Shown here piece after piece: positions 1 through 6,572 of a stretch of 14,589 bases of DNA (position 1 is its first letter; every line of letters starts with the position of its first letter). A model generated the notes under the pieces. It was not told where the DNA came from. It worked only from the letters and a program-made list of their open reading frames with translations, and ran no database searches. The stretch comes from JBNKDD01 sp050288085 (GTDB lineage: Bacteria; Chloroflexota; Anaerolineae; Aggregatilineales; UBA3940): the NCBI GenBank assembly GCA_050288085.1, contig JBNKDD010000135.1, positions 1 through 14,589 on the forward strand, read 5' to 3'. The position numbers were made by a program, and so were the translations under genes.

Positions 1-1236
1 ATCCCGATTTTTGCTCAAAGGCCCAGATTGGCTCCCCTGATTACCCTCACCCTGGTTGGCCTGTCGGTGATCGGATGGGGTGTCTCTGATTATGCGCAGT
101 ATCACTTCGACCGGGCAATTCGGCTGTTCGATGCAGGTAACCTGACCGGCGCACTGGAGGCAATTGAAACCGCCCACCGCATTGATCCGGCAATGGGGTT
201 CTATGCCGCACAGCGAGCACAATTCCTGGGGCAGTTGGCCGTTCAAGATGAGGCGTATCTACCCGAAGCGTTAAGTGCCTATCAAACGGCATTTGACTAC
301 GAAGACACATCCGATGTCATGCTCGCCAATTATGCATCACTGCTGGCGCTCTCCGGGGATTTGGAAATGGCACTGGAAGCAGCCGACAGGGCCGCACACA
401 TCCGGCCAGGAGAAGGATCGAATTGGGTATTGGCAGGCAGCATCGCGGAGGCATCAGGCAATCACGAAGCGGCCCAGATCTATTACAGCCAACTCTTCGA
501 CCCAACCCTGCTGGAGGGGCTAGAAAGTGTTGGTAACATTGACGGCATCGAAAATATCGGTTCTGACTATTGGCAATCCACACCTGATCGGATCAGTGGG
601 CAGCAGCAAGCCCTGCAATCTCTCGGTCTGGAAGACGTGCCGCCCGCTGTGCTCAATAACAGCCCCTTCCAGTGTTGGGATGCCTTTGCGCGGGTTTACC
701 GGGATGAATCACCGGTTACAGATACCAGCATCGATTTGATGTGTGTCGGCGAGGCCTTTCTCCGAGAGCAGAACGATCCAACCGAGGCGATCCGGTGGTT
801 GGATCGAGCGATAGAGGCTGCACCTGAAATGGGCCGGAGTTACGTACTGCGTGCCGAAGCACAGCTTGCATTGGGCCATCAAGACGAAGCGGAACGCGAT
901 GCCCTCATTGCCCGTTTTCTGGGCGAGTACTACGCCGATTATGTGCTGGGTCAGATCGCGGAGAGCCGGGGCGATCTCGATCTGGCGAGTGAATTATATG
1001 TGTCGGCAGGACCGGGCGAGATTCAATACCAGGGGTGGGATGTAGCCGTCTTTGCCCGCCGGGGGTCTATTATGTTACTAAAAACTTTTGACGAACCCGG
1101 CCCGGCGGCATATGAACTGGCTCCCTGGACGGCTTTGATGCGACTTTACGAATCCCAGGGACGTGATGGGGATGCTCAGAATGTAAAGGAAGCGATCTTG
1201 AGGATCGATCCCTACTTTGACTTCGGGGCGCAATAA
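1..1236 (+). CDS. Membrane-anchored TPR protein, 5' end cut by window; possibly tail of an O-antigen ligase-like protein
   Basis: The frame is open from base 1 (codons ATC CCG ATT TTT...) and has no upstream stop, so the TTG at 28 is probably not the real start. I treat the gene as partial. About 412 codons are visible. A hydrophobic helix (about residues 4-20 counted from the TTG) follows a basic stretch, and then come TPR-like helix pairs. The clearest are near residues 25-54 (FDAGNLTGALEAIETA), 98-128, 133-158, 240-270 and 275-300, with a last one before the C-terminus. Most repeats end in the typical D/R-P. TPRs mediate protein-protein contacts. From what I know of the family, Wzy/WaaL-type O-antigen ligases of Chloroflexota often end in a membrane helix followed by TPRs, which would fit a fragment like this. 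A simple TPR lipoprotein-like scaffold is the alternative. The gene converges on the CoA-enzyme alpha gene with a 23-base gap. Confidence 0.8.
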   Translation: MPIFAQRPRLAPLITLTLVGLSVIGWGVSDYAQYHFDRAIRLFDAGNLTGALEAIETAHRIDPAMGFYAAQRAQFLGQLAVQDEAYLPEALSAYQTAFDYEDTSDVMLANYASLLALSGDLEMALEAADRAAHIRPGEGSNWVLAGSIAEASGNHEAAQIYYSQLFDPTLLEGLESVGNIDGIENIGSDYWQSTPDRISGQQQALQSLGLEDVPPAVLNNSPFQCWDAFARVYRDESPVTDTSIDLMCVGEAFLREQNDPTEAIRWLDRAIEAAPEMGRSYVLRAEAQLALGHQDEAERDALIARFLGEYYADYVLGQIAESRGDLDLASELYVSAGPGEIQYQGWDVAVFARRGSIMLLKTFDEPGPAAYELAPWTALMRLYESQGRDGDAQNVKEAILRIDPYFDFGAQ

Positions 1237-1259
1237 AGCACCATGTAGAAATGTTCACC

Positions 1260-2069
1260 CTACCGGTCAGGCGTCCCGGCAGTGACAAATTGATCCAGGT
1301 ATTCCTCAAAGCATTCAGCGTTACAGGCTTCGATGTAGCGCAGAATCTCCCCTCCGGCGAGTGGGTAGAGAGGATAGCAGGATGTCGGCCAGGCTCCCTG
1401 CGGGGCATGAACGACCGCACTGACCATCGCCCCGGTTATGTCCACCCGGCCATCAATACCATTGACGATCTCTTCGGCGGTGATGATCAGATCACGTGCT
1501 CCCAATGATAGTTCCTGGTCAACACCCACGTTGCCATTAAGCAATGCATTGCCAGAACGATCTGCCTTTAAGGCATGGATCACGGCAACATCCCAGGATA
1601 TAGCCGGGAATGCCATCAACTGCTGTCCGGGCTGGTAAGGGTCGTCGATGATCTTTACATCGGGGCGAAGGCCGGGCAGGTCAGTTCCCAGCCACCCCAG
1701 GCCGGGCATAAAACTCACCCCGGCCAGTTTAGCACGGATACCAAACGATAAGCTGGCCTCCGTCTCCTCGATGATGTTCAACTCACCCCGGTTAGCGGCC
1801 TGGGTAAACATAGGAGCCAGCCCAAACACCTCCAGCCCGCAGTAACACGAGCGCAGCGTTGAAACCATCCCTGCACCGATCAACAGATCGCTTTCATAAC
1901 CTGCCGTGAAACACAACAGGGTCAGATCGGTGAGCCGGTCACGCTGCCCGATCAGAGATCGTACCAACCCAACCGGGCGGCGATAGAGTGTAATCCCTCC
2001 CAATGCGAGGGTATCGCCGGGGCGGATCAGATCAACAACATTATCCAGGGTGGTCAGTTTGTCCTGCAA
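1260..2069 (-). CDS. CoA-transferase family alpha subunit (GctA/IpdA-like)
   Basis: The 269-residue protein matches the alpha subunit of class I CoA-transferases of the glutaconate (GctA) / IpdA type in length and layout. The N-terminal part (DLIRPGDTLALGG, about 13-25) is the usual opening strand-turn of the CoA-transferase fold. An RRPVGLVRSLI helix follows, then a GLEVFG segment, and a central EETEASLSFG (about 101-110) in the region where IpdA enzymes carry a functional glutamate. Such subunits work as alpha2beta2 heteromers on acyl-CoA esters in the cytoplasm. The start is a TTG, chosen because a GAGGG ribosome site lies 7 bases upstream (2077-2081 on the reverse strand) and overlaps the stop codon of the preceding ADP-ribosylglycohydrolase gene. 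This suggests translational coupling. No beta subunit follows it; the only beta candidate is at 3950-4777 on the other strand. Family is confident; substrate is unknown. Confidence 0.87.
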   Translation of the reverse strand: MQDKLTTLDNVVDLIRPGDTLALGGITLYRRPVGLVRSLIGQRDRLTDLTLLCFTAGYESDLLIGAGMVSTLRSCYCGLEVFGLAPMFTQAANRGELNIIEETEASLSFGIRAKLAGVSFMPGLGWLGTDLPGLRPDVKIIDDPYQPGQQLMAFPAISWDVAVIHALKADRSGNALLNGNVGVDQELSLGARDLIITAEEIVNGIDGRVDITGAMVSAVVHAPQGAWPTSCYPLYPLAGGEILRYIEACNAECFEEYLDQFVTAGTPDR

Positions 2070-2076
2070 GGACTAT

Positions 2077-2081
2077 CCCTC
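2077..2081 (-). promoter_or_regulatory. Ribosome binding site overlapping the upstream stop codon
   Basis: GAGGG on the reverse strand lies 7 bases before the TTG start of the CoA-enzyme alpha gene and shares bases with the TGA stop of the ADP-ribosylglycohydrolase gene. It decides the TTG start and suggests that the two genes are translated in a coupled way. Confidence 0.6.
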
Positions 2082-3015
2082 ATTGTGTCCCATACATGGC
2101 TTGCTTTTTGGCTGCCAGTTGATCGGCGATCTTGGTTAATTCGTCGCGGCGTTCCAGTCGTGCGACCCAATCAGCCGGGATCGCGTCAAGGCCGGTTCGG
2201 GCTGCCACCAGGCCGCCAGCAATACAACCCACCGAATCCGAATCGCCGGGGATATTCACCGCACAACGAACCGCCCCCATGTAGTTATCCTTGTGGCGAA
2301 TCGCGCAGTAGACAGCCATGCTCACGGCATCCTGTCCGATCCAGCCGTTGCCGAGATAGTTCATGGCGGCTAATTCGTCCGTCCACTCGATGACGTGCTC
2401 AATCCGCTTTATTGCTGTATCGAATGCAGGGGAAGTATCTTTGGTAAAAGCCAGGATGCGCTGCGAGTATTGGCTGGGGGGAACGTTATCCAGCGCCAGC
2501 TTGACCGCATAAGCAGCCGCGATAGTAGCCGTTACATCCGAAGGGTGAGCATGAGTGGCAATACTTGTTGCATGGGCAACTTCCCGCAGCCGGTCTGGAT
2601 CATGCTGGTATAGAAATCCGATCGATGCCACCCGGATCGCCGAGCCGTTTCCCTCGGACTGTGATCCGGCTTCCTTCCAGGGAACACCGGCTTCTAAGGT
2701 CCGCACGGCTTCAGTGACGATATGGCCCGCGGCGCGGTTGTTTTGAGGAGAGTTGTTCCACGCAATCAAGTGATGGGCAACAGATCCCATCAACGTGTCA
2801 ATGTCTGCATCTCCTGCATCGATCAAGCCCTGCGCAATAGCCATCGAGGTCTGGGTATCATCAGAGAATTGAGCCGGGTCCGGAGGTTCCTGAATACCCC
2901 GCTCGCCATATTTAATGTTGATTTTGCGCATAGTCAGGAATTCAATCGGCCAACCTAAAGCATCACCCAGGGCCAGCCCGTAAAAAATTGCCCGCGCACG
3001 TGTTTGCTCGCTCAT
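2080..3015 (-). CDS. ADP-ribosylglycohydrolase family protein (DraG/ARH type)
   Basis: This 311-residue protein carries the dinuclear-metal signature of the ADP-ribosyl hydrolase fold: GLALGDALGWPIEF near residues 13-26, FSDDTQTSMA near 50-59, EGNGSAIRVASIGF near 121-134, AHPSDVTATIAAAYA near 156-170 and GDSDSVGCIAGGLVAA near 257-272. The acidic metal ligands in SDDT and GDSDS are intact, so it is probably active. Known members remove ADP-ribose from arginine or serine side chains, or cleave ADP-ribosyl metabolites; this one's substrate cannot be read from sequence. The frame extends upstream to 3135, but I choose the ATG at 3015 because GTGAGG precedes it by about five bases and family homology begins right after it. 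It is the first gene of a two-gene unit with the CoA-enzyme alpha subunit (10-base gap). I see no ADP-ribosyltransferase in the window. Confidence 0.9.
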   Translation of the reverse strand: MSEQTRARAIFYGLALGDALGWPIEFLTMRKINIKYGERGIQEPPDPAQFSDDTQTSMAIAQGLIDAGDADIDTLMGSVAHHLIAWNNSPQNNRAAGHIVTEAVRTLEAGVPWKEAGSQSEGNGSAIRVASIGFLYQHDPDRLREVAHATSIATHAHPSDVTATIAAAYAVKLALDNVPPSQYSQRILAFTKDTSPAFDTAIKRIEHVIEWTDELAAMNYLGNGWIGQDAVSMAVYCAIRHKDNYMGAVRCAVNIPGDSDSVGCIAGGLVAARTGLDAIPADWVARLERRDELTKIADQLAAKKQAMYGTQ

Positions 3016-3041
3016 GATTGCCTCACAAAATAGAGCCGAAA

Positions 3042-3059
3042 TAGACTGAGCATAGTCTA
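3042..3059. promoter_or_regulatory. Perfect 6-6-6 inverted repeat, candidate operator over the leftward promoter
   Basis: TAGACT-gagcat-AGTCTA is a perfect inverted repeat 27 bases upstream of the ADP-ribosylglycohydrolase start. On the reverse strand the outer arm reads TAGACT and can serve as a -10 box, with TTGCGC 18 bases upstream (3078-3083) as a weak -35. A dimeric repressor bound here would cover the -10 and start site. The boxes match the sigma-70 consensus only partly (4/6 and 3/6), so both promoter and operator are tentative. Confidence 0.3.
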
Positions 3060-3164
3060 CATCACGCCGAACATTAGGCGCAAGACGAGGGTAACAGGGA
3101 GCAGTCACAGCAACTACGCTACACAAGAAACTCATCTTTTTCTGTCAGGATTCTAATACCAGCG

Positions 3165-3173
3165 TGTTACAAT
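3165..3173 (+). promoter_or_regulatory. Extended -10 promoter candidate for the protease/CoA-enzyme beta/thioesterase unit
   Basis: TG-T-TACAAT is an extended -10 motif (TACAAT matches TATAAT at five of six bases). It would place the transcript start near 3180 and give a leader of about 47 bases before the ATG at 3227. I see no good -35 hexamer at the usual distance, which extended -10 promoters can tolerate. The 211-base gap 3016-3226 separates two divergent units and holds no gene. Confidence 0.4.
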
Positions 3174-3208
3174 TAATTGGAAACAACATAACTATTTCCT
3201 GGGCAGTT

Positions 3209-3216
3209 GAGGAGGT
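3209..3216 (+). promoter_or_regulatory. Strong ribosome binding site GAGGAGGT that sets the start at 3227
   Basis: GAGGAGGT lies 10 bases before the ATG at 3227. It argues that the reading frame's upstream extension to 3164 is not translated, because that extension lies across the candidate promoter and this site. Confidence 0.7.
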
Positions 3217-3226
3217 ATATAAAACC

Positions 3227-3928
3227 ATGCCATTTTTCTATTGGAATCCAACATACTGGTTGATTGTTGGACCTGCCCTGCTGTTTGTGATGTTCGCACA
3301 GTGGCGCGTTCAGAGCGCCTACCGGAAGTGGGGTCGCGTGGCGAACAGCACCGGGTTGGCCGGTGTTCAGGTTGCCGAGCGTTTGATCAACGAGAATGGA
3401 TTACAAGGTCTGCGGATACAGGGGATTTCCGGCAAGTTAACCGACAATTATGACCCGCGCAGCAAGATACTGAATCTTTCAGAAAGCACCGCCCGCCAGA
3501 ATTCTGTTGCAGCGACAGCGATTGTAGCTCACGAGGTCGGGCATGCGATGCAGGATTCTACCGGAAGCCTGTTGTTGAAGCTGCGGAGTGGGATTGTCCC
3601 GGCGGTCAACTTCGGCTCAAGTCTTGGCCCGATCCTGTTTTTCATCGGCTTTTTCCTGCAACTTGGCCCGCTGATGTGGTTAGGGATCGCCTTCTTCTCG
3701 CTGGCGTTTGTTTTTGCATTGATCACCCTGCCGGTGGAGATCAACGCCTCACAGCGTGCATTGAAGATGCTGACGACCAGCAATCTGCTGGTGGGCAACG
3801 ATGAACGGCGCGGAGCACGGGCGGTATTGAGTGCTGCTGCTCTGACCTATGTCGGTTCCCTGCTGGTTTCGCTGGCGCAGTTGTTATATTACGTCTCCCT
3901 GGTTCGTGGAGGAAGACGACGCGATTAA
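3227..3928 (+). CDS. Membrane zinc metallopeptidase, YugP family
   Basis: The 233-residue protein is a typical YugP-type (neutral zinc metallopeptidase 2) membrane protease. An N-terminal membrane helix (about 10-28) is followed by LTDNYDPRSKILNLSES (71-87) and then AHEVGHAMQ, whose HEVGH at 102-106 is the HExxH zinc and catalytic motif. Two or three further membrane helices follow (about 131-147, 150-170, 203-223). LPVEINASQRAL at 168-179 carries the conserved glutamate (E171) that I take as the third zinc ligand. The length is normal and no key residue is missing. The native substrate of the family is not well defined. The gene leads a tight rightward unit: the CoA-enzyme beta subunit starts 21 bases after its stop. 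A functional link between a membrane protease and CoA-ester enzymes is not obvious. Confidence 0.9.
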   Translation: MPFFYWNPTYWLIVGPALLFVMFAQWRVQSAYRKWGRVANSTGLAGVQVAERLINENGLQGLRIQGISGKLTDNYDPRSKILNLSESTARQNSVAATAIVAHEVGHAMQDSTGSLLLKLRSGIVPAVNFGSSLGPILFFIGFFLQLGPLMWLGIAFFSLAFVFALITLPVEINASQRALKMLTTSNLLVGNDERRGARAVLSAAALTYVGSLLVSLAQLLYYVSLVRGGRRRD

Positions 3929-3949
3929 CACCAACAGAATTGAGGTCAC

Positions 3950-4777
3950 ATGTCCCAACCATCCACCGATTACACCATCGATGAACTGATCAGTGTATGC
4001 ATTTCCCGGCAGATCGAGGATGGTGAGATCGTCGCTCAGGGTCTGGCAACGCCGCTGGTTGCGGCAGGGTATTTGTTGGCCCGGCTCACTCATGCGCCAA
4101 ACATGCGCTTTGCGTCGGCCATCGGGCAGGCGCTCTGCGAGGATTGGGCACCGCTCGGCCTGGCGCGGATCGAAGAATTGTGGCTTGGTAAGGCGAAGCT
4201 GGGGCTGGGGTTTGTCCGGGCTGCGACCGAGGCACTGCCGAATTTCGCACCAAAGGAATTCTTCCGCCCGGCACAGGTTGATGCCCAGGGAAACTTTAAT
4301 AACGTCGCACTGGGGAAGGACTATAAACGGCCCTTTATGCGTTTGCCGGGAACCGGCGGCATCCCGGATGTGACAACCTTTTCCGACGAGGTTTACCTGT
4401 ATGTCCCCCGCCACTCTAAAGTGACCTTTGTCAAAAAGGTGGACTTTGTCAGCGGATTAGGCCACACACCGGATCGGGTGCGCGGCTCCGGGCCGGTCTA
4501 CTGCATCACCGATCTCGGCCAGTTTGATTGGGACGATGGGCGGATGCGGTTAACCTCCTACCACCGTGACGTGGACATCAAGCGTATCCAGCGCAAAACC
4601 GGCTTTGAGCTGGTCATTGCCCCGGATATCCACCAGACTCCCCCACCCACCGAAGAAGAAGTCCGGCTGCTGCGGGAAGAAATCGATCCGCTGGGTATCC
4701 GTAAATTAGAAACCCTCGGCGGACAGGCTCGCAAGGATTTGATCCGCGATATTCTGGAACAAGAAGGAGCGCTCTAG
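3950..4777 (+). CDS. CoA-transferase family beta subunit (GctB/IpdB-like), likely hydrolase type
   Basis: The 275-residue protein has the order of blocks expected for the beta subunit of the GctB/IpdB group: GEIVAQGLATPLVAAGYLLARLTHAPN (two pieces, 25-51), VDAQGNFNNVALG, FVKKVDFVSGLGH, CITDLGQFDWDDGRMRLTSYH, and a C-terminal PTEEEVRLLREEIDPLG helix. Together with the alpha subunit it would act on a CoA thioester in the cytoplasm. Class I transferases use a beta-subunit glutamate in an E-(S/N)-G motif to carry CoA. By eye the matching segment here is SAIG (56-59) and the glutamate position is alanine. Loss of this residue is a known trait of IpdAB ring-cleaving hydrolases, so a hydrolase role is plausible. 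GAGG at 3942-3945 sits close to the ATG. The ribosome site of the next gene lies inside this gene's end. Confidence 0.85.
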   Translation: MSQPSTDYTIDELISVCISRQIEDGEIVAQGLATPLVAAGYLLARLTHAPNMRFASAIGQALCEDWAPLGLARIEELWLGKAKLGLGFVRAATEALPNFAPKEFFRPAQVDAQGNFNNVALGKDYKRPFMRLPGTGGIPDVTTFSDEVYLYVPRHSKVTFVKKVDFVSGLGHTPDRVRGSGPVYCITDLGQFDWDDGRMRLTSYHRDVDIKRIQRKTGFELVIAPDIHQTPPPTEEEVRLLREEIDPLGIRKLETLGGQARKDLIRDILEQEGAL

Positions 4778-4779
4778 CC

Positions 4780-5202
4780 ATGCCACCGGAAGGAGCCTTC
4801 GTCGCCGAGCATACGATCCGGGTGCGCTTTGCCGAAACGGATATGATGGGCATTGTCCACCACGCTAACTACCTGGTTTATTTTGAGGCGGGGCGCGTTG
4901 AGTTTTCGCGGCAGGTGGGCGCATCATATGCCGATCTTGAAGCGCAGGGCTATTCACTGGCTGTCAGCGAAATGACGATCCGCTACGCTGCCCCCTGCCG
5001 GTTCGATCAACTGATCACGATCCGCACCTGGCTTGAGAAGGCTCGGAGCCGGGGGCTGGAGTTTGGCTACCAGATTGTGGATGCGGAAAGCGAAGTGGTT
5101 TGCGTCACCGGTCGATCCGGGCATATCTGCCTGGATCATGAAGGCCAGGTGAGACGACTCCCTGCGTTCTGGTTGGGGGCAATGCAGCAGTTCGACTTGT
5201 GA
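4780..5202 (+). CDS. Hot-dog acyl-CoA thioesterase, YbgC/FadM type
   Basis: The 140-residue protein is a single hot-dog domain of the 4-hydroxybenzoyl-CoA thioesterase family. The signature FAETDMMGIVHHANYLVYFE (17-36) holds the catalytic aspartate D21 and the typical H-x-N-Y block, followed by the long helix FEAGRVEFSRQVG. MTIRYAAPCRFDQLITIRTWLE (in pieces, 65-86) is the usual second half. Such enzymes hydrolyse acyl- or aryl-CoA esters to free acid and CoA. The start codon follows the beta-subunit stop by two bases, and AAGGAG at 4764-4769 lies within the preceding gene, so the two are almost certainly co-translated. Next to a CoA-ester hydrolase/transferase subunit it suggests a shared acyl-CoA degradation or clean-up task; the substrate is unknown. 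Confidence 0.9.
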   Translation: MPPEGAFVAEHTIRVRFAETDMMGIVHHANYLVYFEAGRVEFSRQVGASYADLEAQGYSLAVSEMTIRYAAPCRFDQLITIRTWLEKARSRGLEFGYQIVDAESEVVCVTGRSGHICLDHEGQVRRLPAFWLGAMQQFDL

Positions 5203-5224
5203 ACCCTGAAAAGGCATGTAGAAT
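5197..5224 (+). promoter_or_regulatory. Candidate promoter for the kinase gene
   Basis: TTGTGA (5197-5202) and TAGAAT (5219-5224) are separated by 16 bases in the 79-base gap before the kinase, giving an expected leader of about 50 bases. The -10 box matches the consensus at five of six positions and the -35 at four. The kinase could also be read through from the upstream unit, since I see no terminator in this gap. Confidence 0.35.
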
Positions 5225-5281
5225 AACAGGTGCATTGATTATGACGCAGCAGGCTGTGTCTCTATTCCTGACGAGGGTCCG

Positions 5282-6466
5282 ATGGTCGAAAATCCAATCC
5301 TGAATGAACGTTATCGCCTGATCGAGCAAGTTGGTGCAGGCGGCATGGCCGTCATTTACAAGGCTCAAGATATGGAATTGGGCCGGATGGTGGCCGTTAA
5401 GGTGCTGCGTCCCAGCCTGGTTGGTGACCCGGAATTCTTAATCCGCTTCAAGCAGGAAGCCCGTTCAGCCGCTAACCTATCCCACCCGAATATTGTTACG
5501 GTGCATGATGTGGGCCAGGATGGGCCAAAGACTCACTACATCGTCATGGAATATGTGCCCGGTCAGGATCTCAAACAGGTGATCCGGGCCAGGGGCGCTT
5601 TTGAAGTCGATGCTGCTTTAGCCGTGGTGATCGAAGTGTGCAAAGGTGTTGGTTATGCACACCGGGCCGGATTGGTTCACTGCGATATGAAGCCGCAGAA
5701 TATCCTGATCACACCGGAAAAAAGCATCAAGGTGGTGGACTTCGGGATTGCGCGGGCCTTATCCAATACACAAAGCAACGAACTGGAGGAAGTGGTCTGG
5801 GGCAGCCCTCACTACTTCTCACCGGAGCAGGCCGTCGGGGAAGCGCCGACACCAGCCTCAGATGTGTACTCGATTGGCATTGTGCTCTTTGAACTACTAA
5901 CCGGCAAGCTGCCCTTCACCGGCCATGATTATCGTGAACTGGCAATGGCGCATGTCACCCAGGAGCCGCCATCACTGCTTGATATTAACCCGGCGCTCCC
6001 TGCCGAACTGGATCGGATTATCCGCAAGGTGCTGTCCAAAGAACCGGCTACCCGCTACCGGACGGCGGATCAATTGGGCCGGATTCTGGAAAAATACAAT
6101 GAGCAGGGCGTCCAACCAACCTCAACATTTGTCGTGACGCCATCTAAGGTACAAACTCCTCCACCGACCATCCAACCGCCCAGGGGACTTGAACGGGTCA
6201 AAACACCGATCGGGGCCGAACCGACAATGCCGTCGCTGCCACCGATTGACTACCCGGAGGTTATCGGACGGCCTGTGCCAATGGCTGCCCCCCAGCCCCA
6301 GTCTGTCTATTATCAGGAAGCGGAAGACGACTACGGCGATGTATTCGAGGAAGATTTGCTGGAGAGCATCGATATTTATGGGATCGTCCTGGGCGTATTG
6401 GCTGCTGTCGCTGTGCTGGGGTTGATCCCACTCTGGGTGACCATCTTCATTACCTTCACCCGGTAG
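5282..6466 (+). CDS. Ser/Thr protein kinase (Hanks type, PknB-like) with C-terminal membrane helix
   Basis: A complete eukaryotic-like kinase domain fills residues 11-270: glycine loop VGAGGMAVIYKA (17-28), VAVK lysine K40, helix-C glutamate E59, catalytic loop HCDMKPQN (133-140), DFG (153-155), GSPHYFSPEQ (174-183) and DVYSIGIVLFELLTG (194-208). The residue before the catalytic aspartate is cysteine instead of arginine, so it is a non-RD kinase. A proline-rich linker (about 280-345), an acidic patch (346-362) and one membrane helix (about 366-390) follow, and the protein ends right after the helix. There are no PASTA repeats or other outside sensor domain, so any signal must come through the membrane segment or a partner. 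It phosphorylates Ser/Thr on cytoplasmic proteins; no target is evident. GAGGG lies four bases before the ATG, which is short. No phosphatase gene is nearby. Confidence 0.93.
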   Translation: MVENPILNERYRLIEQVGAGGMAVIYKAQDMELGRMVAVKVLRPSLVGDPEFLIRFKQEARSAANLSHPNIVTVHDVGQDGPKTHYIVMEYVPGQDLKQVIRARGAFEVDAALAVVIEVCKGVGYAHRAGLVHCDMKPQNILITPEKSIKVVDFGIARALSNTQSNELEEVVWGSPHYFSPEQAVGEAPTPASDVYSIGIVLFELLTGKLPFTGHDYRELAMAHVTQEPPSLLDINPALPAELDRIIRKVLSKEPATRYRTADQLGRILEKYNEQGVQPTSTFVVTPSKVQTPPPTIQPPRGLERVKTPIGAEPTMPSLPPIDYPEVIGRPVPMAAPQPQSVYYQEAEDDYGDVFEEDLLESIDIYGIVLGVLAAVAVLGLIPLWVTIFITFTR

Positions 6467-6471
6467 CACCC

Positions 6472-6493
6472 AGGGCGTTTCACGAATCGCCCT
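6472..6493 (+). terminator. Weak hairpin after the kinase gene
   Basis: AGGGCG and CGCCCT form a 6-bp stem with a 10-base loop just downstream of the kinase stop. There is no T-run after it on the forward strand, so it may only slow or protect the transcript end. It is the only rightward candidate in this gap. Confidence 0.25.
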
Positions 6494-6504
6494 TACGATA
6501 TACT

Positions 6505-6540
6505 AAAAAATCGAGCGACGCTTTTTCCAGGCGTCGCTCG
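6505..6540 (-). terminator. Intrinsic terminator of the P-type ATPase gene
   Basis: CGAGCGACGC (6512-6521) and GCGTCGCTCG (6531-6540) form a perfect 10-bp stem with a 9-base loop. Read on the reverse strand, the stem is followed by one base and six Ts (6505-6510), the layout of a rho-independent terminator. It lies about 32 bases past the ATPase stop. On the forward strand it has no T-tract. Confidence 0.85.
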
Positions 6541-6572
6541 GATCAGTTATAGCAAATTCTAAAAGTTTAACT

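Noticed and set aside
1070..1420. Leftward open frame of 116 codons spanning the end of the TPR gene and the end of the alpha gene
   Set aside because: It overlaps the alpha gene in another frame on the same strand and the TPR gene on the opposite strand; there is no ribosome site or recognisable domain.
3016..3135. Forty-codon N-terminal extension of the ADP-ribosylglycohydrolase
   Set aside because: The ATG at 3015 has a good ribosome site and family homology begins directly after it; the extension runs through the candidate promoter and inverted repeat.
3884..4414. Leftward open frame of 176 codons antisense to the CoA-enzyme beta gene
   Set aside because: It is fully opposite a well-supported gene and its translation shows no family motif; the codon periodicity belongs to the beta subunit.
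4780..5202. Considered as YbgC of a Tol-Pal cluster
   Set aside because: No tolQ, tolR, tolA, tolB or pal gene is nearby; the neighbours are CoA-enzyme and kinase genes, so no gene symbol was given.
6505..6540. Hairpin considered as the terminator of the kinase gene
   Set aside because: On the forward strand no T-run follows the stem; the T-tract exists only for leftward transcription, so it belongs to the ATPase gene.
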